In this document: piece after piece, positions 55,742 through 64,000 of the stretch
Position numbering within the stretch: the first letter of the stretch is position 1
How the letters are laid out: every line of letters begins with the position of its first letter
DNA from: Mastigias papua
Lineage: Eukaryota; Cnidaria; Scyphozoa; Rhizostomeae; Mastigiidae
NCBI GenBank assembly: GCA_964019165.1
Contig: OZ025267.1
Span: 15,681,029 to 15,745,028 of the forward strand
Direction of reading: 5' to 3'
Length of the DNA stretch: 64,000 nucleotides
Made by a program: the position numbers and the translations under genes
Notes under the pieces: generated by a model
What the model saw: the letters and a program-made list of their open reading frames with translations, nothing else
What the model was told of the DNA's origin: nothing
The model's database searches: none

Positions 55742-58700
55742 CTAGGATCTAGAGGGTCCAACATATAGCGTCTTACCATGGAATTGCTTCAAACTTGTGG
55801 GGTTCGAAATCTCTGTAAATAACGAAAAGAAAGATCACCTAAGAAAACAATGACAAAGTAAACAAGATATATCATAATACAATAAAACATAATATAACAA
55901 CATAACAAAACATAACACAACATAGCATGATAAAACATAACGTATCACATCATAACAACATAGCATAACAGCATAATATAGCACAACATAACATCACATA
56001 ACATATCAAAACATAATACGACACAAAATAACATAACACAACATAACGTAACATAACAAAACATAACATAACACAACATAACATAACACAACATAAAATA
56101 TCACAACATAGCAACACAACATAACACCATAGTATAGTGTAACATAACATAACATCACATACATAACGTATCATAACATAATATGGTACAAAATAACATA
56201 GCACAACATAACGTAACATAACATACCATAACATGACACAATATAAAATAACATGGCATATCATAACACAACATGACACAACATAACATATCACAGCAAA
56301 ACAACATAACATAACATAACATAACATAACACAACATAACATAAAATAACATGGTATATCATAATACAACATGACACAAAATAGCATAACATAGTATAAC
56401 ATAACATAACACAACATAACATATCTTAGCATAACATAACATAATATAACTTAGATTAATATATAAAGCACAATACTAAAAGATAACAGATGCATTGTAA
56501 CATATGATTAAATAAAAACATTCACATCATAAAACAACACAGCAGAACAAAATAGTAAAATACAAATCAATGTATATTGTAGCATAACATTACATAGCAT
56601 AAAGTATGGAATGGACTGGGATGTAATGACAGTTCAAGGTGCGAAAGATTTAGATTACGCATCCAAATATTATTTTGAGATCAAACCAAAACCACAGATG
56701 TGATGTGAATGCTTGAACTACCCTCGCCACTCAAAAATCCATAACTGTATACATTTCACCTCTTGTACGAGATATCACTTGAAAAAGGTATATTTGAGGA
56801 GTCCACTTCCATTAACTAACTTTATTGGCTTCAAACATAAAACAATTGTGTTCATGGAATGATATGCGGCACCAGTCATACAGACTCCAAGTGATTATTC
56901 GATATGACCCGCATGGCAAATGGCTTTGGGATAGGCCACAGACGCCACAGACTGGGAGATTTTACATAGGGCTTGTTTCGTTGATGGCAGTACTTTAGAG
57001 TTCGTGAAATCCTGTAAATCACGTGTAGTCCTACACGTGTTGTACTCATATTTGGTTCAGAATTATGGCTAAGAGTGTTACTAAAGATGGCGTATTACAG
57101 TGTAAGACGCATTCTACATTTCACACGATGAATTCTCATCAACAAAAACTAAGCTACATATCCTCGACTAATATGGATCCTCGCTGGGAACAAGAAATCA
57201 GACAAAACACCTATAAAGACATAAACTGGAACATCGGAAATGGCGTTACTGTTAGCAAATAAGGTCTTTTTAAGGGAAATTTCTGTCTCCAATAGTGCTT
57301 CACCAGCCAATCTACAGAAAATTTTCCACTCAAAACAGCCCTCTTACGATCTTCCACAGAGTCAGTATTTCAGAATATTGGTTAAATCCATGGTATTTCT
57401 AATTTAGAAAAAATAATTAATTTCTACTCTGATTACACACAAGACAGCAGATTCAGTCTAAACGAACACTTTGGTATTGCAACATTTTCTGCAGAACCCT
57501 TTGTATAAACAAGGTTTGAAATATTTTCATATTTCCGCAGATTCTAGCCCCGTGCCTCTCGATGGCTTGCAAAGCTTCCCAACTATTCCAACACCATACA
57601 ATCGGAGAACAGAGAGGATTTCCATACGAAAATGAAAAACTCTCTACAGCGATGAGAAAGACAAATCAGATAGGCGCCTGTTCCAAATCGGTTTTAAAAC
57701 TGATTTACAAAGCCATTCCAAGCACTGCAAATGAGCTCACGTCACACAGCAACAAATGGATTTGAGATCCAGGGCTTTTTAAATCCTGTTATTGTGTTTC
57801 ATTTGATTATGCAGCTGGAAGGGATGAATGGCAAAGAATACATACCTGGTTTCAATGTAGGACTTGTTGATAATATAATGTCCATTCCTTGGAGGCCATA
57901 AATAACTGCGGCCTGAAAAAGATTTCAATACACAATCATGTTTCTCATATTCTGCAATCACTATCCCAAAAGCAGCCTACTGCAATGCTCCATTGCTTAT
58001 CAGCAACCAGTTTACCCGGAGTTCAATAAGCCGGACTCTAATAAACCGGATTTCAACAAACATGACAGAAAATCAACTAAATTACTGGAATCATCCAGAC
58101 CAATCTCATTTCTATCGTACAAAGCAAACAGTTATTTTTCAGAATTTAAATCCGCGGTAAATTTTTGGTAAACATTGGACCCGGGCACTGTATGTGTAGG
58201 TTGTTTTGCTAACAGACTAAAATAACAGCTCTTTCTTTATTCCTTTTCTTGGCGTGTCAAGGTTTAAACTGTCTGGAATTTTGATAAGTAACCATCATCT
58301 GGAGTCTTGACTACTCAAACTTTTGCTTACAGAAAGAACTCAAAGTTACGACCTAGCACACGGTCAGAGAAGCTATGGGATTGGTGCAAGGTTCTCTAAA
58401 TGAAATCCTCTGTATGTTCCTAACTTCTCCTTAACTTCTCCTTAAAGTCAGATGATTCTCCTTGAACATTTTCCCTGACTACTCCATTTAGCAATGAAAT
58501 GATGCAATCCAAGCAAATAATTGTCAGTTCGAGTTCTGCACAAAGCTTACACACAACATAAAAATCTAGAACATTCGCTAAAAATAGCATAAAAGGGATA
58601 CAGTATTGGCAAATTAAGTAGAATTTCGTAATTATGCAAGATAACATAACAGAAAATATAATAGAGAGTTTATTTAGTATCACTGGGAGTTCTTTGGGTA

Positions 58701-61700
58701 CAAGGCAGCTTCAGAGATTTCACATAGTAAGATTAAAGATCTGAAGTCCCCAACTTTCCTCGACTTTCCAATCATTAAAAAATCCCTAACTATCCAAGAA
58801 TTTAACCAAAATTAGCCAATTTCAAATGTTTCCCAGGATTTCCAGGTCCTGCACGAACTCTAAGCTAATAAAATTGGAAAGGGATCATGCAAGGACAAGT
58901 CGTACGTTTGTAAACATAACTACAATTGGGAATCAATTCTTTGTCCTAATCGTATTTCTCCCCTTTCACCCATTTGACATGGCTTGAATAAGTGAAAACG
59001 ATAATGAGGATATAGAGCAAAGCTCAGTATCCCAGTCACGTTATAATGGACACAGTGAAGAAGACATGCTGCATACCGTAATGCCGGCAAATTCATTAAG
59101 GGAAATTTTCATTGAAAATGCTAATATGGTGGAAATGAAACCAAGGTATAAAAATCTGGTAATGAAAGGTTGATAAAGTTAACAATTGTTAGCAGAGCCG
59201 CCGAATTTTTACCTTCAAAAATCCTATCTCCTTATTGGAAGCAATCAAGATTTAATACAAGAAGACGGCTTGAGTTCATTTCTCTTGCAACTAAAATGGG
59301 CACATTTGCTCATATTTCTTACGTTGATAGCCAATATACTGCATCATGCTTCCGATGCAATGGCTTGTTACCTATAGTCAAGACTGCTAAGAAAACCATG
59401 GACTCAAAAGATGATAAGCCATGTAACAATCTCAGCAGCAGGCTCAGAATGTACATACTAATAGAAAAGTTGTGCAGGGCAAGTCATAATTTACATGGGG
59501 GCAACTATGGGTGAGCCCTGTCCTGTTCCTTCAAAAGAATACAAGTATCCTTTTTCATGGGAAGTTCTGAACTTCCATTATATTTCTGCTAAGTAAAATC
59601 CGCTTGAATCACCACTAAAACTTGAAAGTAGCACAATGATGGAAATTCTTCCCTTTCTTAATCTAACATATAATATTCCAAGCAAAATCCTCTTGAAAAA
59701 TATTGTGTCTTTTGTATGGACTAGACTCCTGCCTTCGAAAATTCCTACTAGCACCATTTATATACAGACGGGAGACGGGAAAAAGTAATGAGAGCCCCAC
59801 AAAGTAAGCCTCCTTTCAAAATACACCAAACTTTTAGCAATACTAACCTATTTATAGGTAGTCAGTGAATGCAATAGATTTACTAACACAAGGAGAAAGC
59901 AAGATTCTTAATGTGAACACCGTGAGACAGAAATACCCTTTTAAACCGATGCTATCCAACGTGACACAATACACCGTGGAAGGGGAGGGAATTCATGGAT
60001 AATTGTGATGTGGCCTTAATGCACGGATAGAAAGCTCTTAATTTGATATCTATAAATAAAACTTGATGTGGTGATCGTAATGGAAAGGTGTAAATTACAA
60101 GAATAAATGCATAGATGTGGTGGCTAACGATAGCAAAACATCATGTCATTGCAACATCCTTGGCTTGAGGTTTCACAAAATACGCGGTTCATACTTCAAG
60201 CAGTTTTATTTTTGAAAGCAAAGCGCCCAAACCATACTATTTTGAATATGTGGTAGCAATGAGTTGATGCAACCGAATAATATCGAAATAAAGAGACAAT
60301 ATCAACAGAAAGGGAGACGGAACAGTTGAATAGGTGCACGCAAAACAACAAACTCGGCAATAGCTATCCGGACTCAATGTTCAGTCGCTCTAGATAGTAC
60401 CGCACTATTAATTATAGATCCCTGAATACCACATTTAGAGCAGAAAAATTCCAGACGATTCGAAGACACCAAGAACATTCCAACTGTCCCTATGTGGTTT
60501 AGAAGATTTCAATGCTATCCTAACTATGGAAATGTTGATGATGATGTAAAGTATTCGAGAAATAGAATCATTTCTTGCACGGCTACGTTAATTACAATGT
60601 ATTCCCTGATTGACAATGTCAGATATGAGCAAACCGTACCTGATGCTTTAATTGCTCCACCGTCAATAGGAAATCTCCACGCGGGTTTTCCAATAAAACA
60701 GTTGCTTGTTTACCATTAGCTCCCAATCTAGGTGAAGCATTCAGTAATTCTAGATTAACAAAATCGCAAAATGGACTGGAGTTGACTTGTGTATTTTCTG
60801 TTCCATGATAGATCCATAGGTTCAGCATAGCTCCTTTTACCTACAAACCCAAAATTAACATAAACTATTCAATCTTTCATAACGCGAGGAGCAAGTTGGA
60901 ACAAATATAGAATCAAAATATAAATATAAACATATATACAACAGGGGTCCTGAATCTAAGAGGGGCCTTCAAAAGTTATGAAATGATTCTATGGCGATTG
61001 CAATAACTGTCGAATTTCAAAGAGATTTAATCTGGTGCCTTTGGGCCCTGTTTTTTCATTTTTAGCTGGGCCCCACAAAAAGTTCTCATCGGGCCCGTTT
61101 CCGGTTACCATATGGAATATGCAAAAAATGGTTCAAATTGTGGCACATACGGAAGAAACAACAAGACAAAATTTTTGTTCTTGGTGCTGTCCAATGATAC
61201 AAATTGGAAAAATTAGGATTAGAAGGATAAAACCACAAAACAGTCATGTTCTACAAGATGAAGGGCAAGGTGACCTAGACACAAAACAAAAGAACTTTTC
61301 AAATTTATGAACTCATGGCTATAGATTCATTAACTGATTTATATTCTCGGGCCACTTTTGACAGATCGATGAGCCCTATAAAATTGATAGAGCGCTAAGC
61401 CTAGATGGAAATTTCGTATTGGTTTTCTTGTGGAACAACACCAAGCTTTGTCCACTCCGAAAGCTAAGAAAGTGATAAATATCATATTCCTCGAGTCTTC
61501 AACAGATCTGCTAACTAGATGAATTGCAGAGTTATGCGAAAAGCAATATGGACACTTTATATGAGAGAGTGTGGGAAGTTTGGGGCAAAGCTACGAGGAG
61601 ATTTTGGCCAATCGACCCAATGTCACAGACCTAAGCACCGGGATATCGTATTAAAAGTCCACGGGTAAATCCGTTAAGAAAAAAGGTGGGATGCAAGTAA

Positions 61701-62896
61701 ATCTGGTCAAGTTTAACTTATATATATACTAAAACAGTATTTGTATATTGGCTATTTTGCAACCACAATCTAAGCTAGCTAAGTGAAATTAAGATGAACA
61801 CTCCACAACAAAAATCAAGGCAAGAAGTCTAAAAAAGCTGCCTGGGCATAGGTTTTACCTATTACTAATAGAATTTTAGCACAAAATATAGATGGCTTAC
61901 ACCAACAGTGTCTTATGCCAAAAACATTTTGCAACAAAATATATTTAGAAAGAATATAGCTGAATGTGACAATAAACTCAAACGCACAAGTCCTTTCAGA
62001 GAGAAGGAAAGGAAGATATAAAGGAGATAAAGGAATGGACGAAAGAAGAGGTCGAGAAACGAACAACGTAGGATAAAAGATGGTATTGGAAAAATTCGGA
62101 AAGATGAGGCCATGGTTGCTAGAACATACTACATGATGCAAGTAAATATGCATGTCATATTTTGATTTAAACTAAGAAGCAACCATATTTTCAAAAAATA
62201 GCGGGAACTGGTTGTCCATCTTCTGAAAAATACTGTTTTATGCTTAATAGTAATGATGAAAAAATATTGTCTACAGGAGTTTCCCAATTAGATTTTAGAG
62301 AGGACAGTTGATAAATGGGCCTTTGTCCCGAAAAGTATAGAACACAAAATCAATTTAAGGATTGTGCCTTAACAAACCCCTTCTCTGTCATTTTGTCATC
62401 TCTCAGAAGTCGCTGCAAATAAATGTAAGAACCTACCATCATATTTTCTTTAATAACTTCAGGCAAGTTTTTTGGGCCGGGTGCTTTCATGACGTTTTGC
62501 TTGACACTGTCATTAATGTAGCCTGAATGAGATTGGACTATGTCACAGAGACTCTGAAAGGCCTGAATCTCCTCTGGTGATGATCCAAGTTGGCCTATCT
62601 CATAAACTACAGTGATGTCATCAGTGGGAACAAGCTTTGCCTAAAAAAGGAATTGATAACGCTCTACGTCAAGAATGCTGTTTAGAAAGCAAAGAAGAAG
62701 AGTCGTATTTCGCAGCTGACAAAGTGGAAACTCGAATTCATAACACTAGGCTGATACCAGTTTGTGTATAACGACTGCCTCGATATGATGCAATGGGTAC
62801 CTTTTTACGCAGTTTTTGAATTCGATTGACAACCTCTCTTGCGATACCTTCATTTAACATTGCTTGATCTGGTGTAATATCCAAGAGAATAAGAAC
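55742..62896 (-). CDS. IARS1: Cytosolic isoleucyl-tRNA synthetase, C-terminal exons (5'-partial)
   Basis: IARS1 charges tRNA-Ile with isoleucine in the cytosol and in animals sits in the multi-synthetase complex. Five exons in transcript order, 62896-62801, 62640-62437, 60840-60640, 57912-57846 and 55812-55742 (TAG), join in phase to give the last 212 residues. The first reads VLILLDITPDQAMLNEG then AREVVNRIQKLRKK (human VLLDVTPDQSMVDEG, AREVINRIQKLRKK). The second starts AKLVPTDDITVVYE (human NLVPTDEITVYYK). The third has FVNLELLNA and VLLENPRGD (human INLQLLNA, LLLENPLGQ). The fourth is AAVIYGLQGMDIIL (human AAKVFGLRSRKLKL), and the last ends GKTLYVGPSRS. Human IARS1 has two copies of the LLLENP-type C-terminal module; only one is visible here. 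The catalytic core lies beyond 64000, and no upstream exon was identified in 62897-64000. Confidence 0.92.
55878..56460. repeat. imperfect pentanucleotide (AACAT)n array, about 580 bp
   Basis: Long run of AACAT/AACAC/AATAT variants filling much of the last IARS1 intron (55813-57845). The minus-strand Met-Leu-Cys-Tyr-rich open frame over it is an artefact of a five-base repeat cycling through all reading phases. Variant units are interspersed, suggesting an old, slipping array. Confidence 0.9.
57020..57039. repeat. short palindrome with paired CACGTG boxes
   Basis: CACGTGTAG and its inverse CTACACGTG are separated by 2 bp in the last IARS1 intron. CACGTG is the classical E-box for bHLH factors. 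An enhancer role is only a guess. Confidence 0.6.
57913..60639. other. IARS1 intron, no feature supported
   Basis: 2.7-kb intron between IARS1 exons. Two overlapping plus-strand frames at 59170-59514 (for example RAAEFLPSKILSPYW) have no family resemblance and no start or splice context that I would defend. Confidence 0.4.
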
Positions 62897-64000
62897 CTTA
62901 AAATAAAGAAGAAAGAAATAGAAGAAATCCCAACCAATTATATTGTAAATCAGCATATATGCTAGAGTAAATAACCGTAATTCTACGCAAATAACAATGT
63001 TGGCAATTCCTTGAGATTGCCAAGCGTCAACTAGGGTATTTAGGCTATGAAAAACGGGCAAATACAAAAGCAAAACAATTGTACAAAGTTTCATAAATCC
63101 TAAAAACAATCTGCTGACATTGAGAACAATTATATAAGGTAAGACCTGATCTTGGAGCCTTAACCAATATTGTTTTCAAGAGCCTCATAATGCCGCTAAG
63201 CAAGCACAAAGAACTGGTTTCGGAAATACTTAAGAATGCTGGAAAGAAAGAATGAAAATGACAGGATGTTGACGGGCACGGGAAAAGATAGTTTGCTACG
63301 AAGCAATCAAGCAAGCAATCAGCAGGCAAAAAAATAGAGACATAAATGAAGATGTTTACAAAAAGCAGGAATGACAATGGAGATTGGGCAGCAATTATTT
63401 GTGCTAAGCCAAGACTTATCTGCAAATGTTGGCTCTGATGAAGGAATTCTCGTGCGGCCTGTATGATGAGGAACTCTCCAGGGTGTTAACTCTTACAATT
63501 TATGTAACAACGAAATCTCCTCTGGGAATTCGTTCATGATTTTAAAATCTATTACAGAACGATTTATCTACTCAGCCGGAGAAATATCTTCGCACTAATT
63601 GACTGGTAGATGACATTTATAACGACAACGAGCGCTCCAATTGTACACAGCGGTAGCATTAAATACAAAAGAGTTAATTAGACATGACAAAGCACCGATT
63701 AGACATTAAAATTCTTAACTAAACATGCCAAGATATCCTTAAATCTTTGAGGACTAGAATGTCATTGTGTGCTAATGATGGCTTGAATTCCGATGACCTT
63801 AAGGAACTAAAGGAAGAATTCGAGAAGACTTTAGGTTCAAAGACACGATACACTGACAATGGAATATACCAAAGGCCAATGAAAGAAATTAAATAAAACC
63901 GTATTGAACATATCATTGAAGATATAGGCTAAAACACCGTACAAATGAGGAGTTTGGATAATGCCAACCGCACAATAGGCATACCAAGATTTATTTCTAG
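62897..64000. other. region upstream of the first visible IARS1 exon, probably intron
   Basis: If the gene continues past 64000 this is intron. A 45-codon plus-strand frame near 63760-63890 (MSLCANDG, DDLKELKEEFEKTLG, stop TAA) has charged, coding-like composition but is antisense to IARS1. It could be a transposon remnant or chance. Nothing else is seen. Confidence 0.35.

Noticed and set aside
55950..56432. 160-codon Met/Leu/Cys/Tyr-rich minus-strand frame
   Set aside because: It is the AACAT pentanucleotide array; a five-base repeat naturally gives such a frame.
59170..59514. 114-codon plus-strand frame in an IARS1 intron
   Set aside because: Unrecognised, overlaps another open frame in a different phase, and has no supporting signals.

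Overview
This is nuclear DNA of an invertebrate animal. Coding sequence is split into many short exons with GT-AG introns of a few hundred bases to 2.9 kb. The DNA is AT-rich with long simple repeats, and it is strewn with short inverted-repeat transposons (MITEs). The five recognisable genes are single-copy animal genes. I see no bacterial operon, phage, CRISPR array or rRNA, and no convincing tRNA. The phylum cannot be fixed from sequence alone. The divergent but full-length KIBRA and VGLL4 orthologues and the style of hAT MITEs would fit a cnidarian or another early-branching metazoan; this is a weak inference.

Layout. 1-260: TA microsatellite. 459-18736 (+): a KIBRA/WWC orthologue, 18 exons in the window, missing only its 5' exons (WW1 and most of WW2). 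About 1015 residues are encoded here. 18737 to about 20900: its probable 3' UTR. 23224-24000 (+): an intronless DRAM-family six-pass membrane protein. 25431-33489 (-): a complete five-exon TSR2, whose introns hold two inverted-repeat elements and a broken plus-strand reading frame. 33490-44882: mostly intergenic, with two hAT-type MITEs, a perfect 208-bp-arm palindrome (38198-38635) and a tentative unrecognised minus-strand spliced locus (39218-42237). 44883-48116 (+): a complete three-exon VGLL4/Tgi orthologue with two TDU motifs. 48117-55741: intergenic, with one MITE. 55742-62896 (-): the last five exons of cytosolic isoleucyl-tRNA synthetase (IARS1), whose catalytic part lies beyond position 64000. 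A pentanucleotide array sits in its last intron.

Functional links. KIBRA activates the Hippo kinases upstream, and VGLL4/Tgi competes with YAP/Yorkie for TEAD/Scalloped at the end of the same pathway. Finding both on one strand about 26 kb apart is the most interesting gene-level observation, although chance linkage is not excluded. TSR2 (eS26 chaperone) and IARS1 are housekeeping genes. DRAM proteins act in lysosome and autophagy biology.

Other highlights are nine inverted-repeat elements, four of them with a perfect or near-perfect 8-bp target-site duplication that I could read directly. Two of these are opposite-orientation copies of the same 146-149-bp hAT MITE. Exon boundaries were placed by hand from splice motifs, reading-frame continuity and remembered family sequence. 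Most internal KIBRA, TSR2, VGLL4 and IARS1 junctions join in phase, which is strong internal support.
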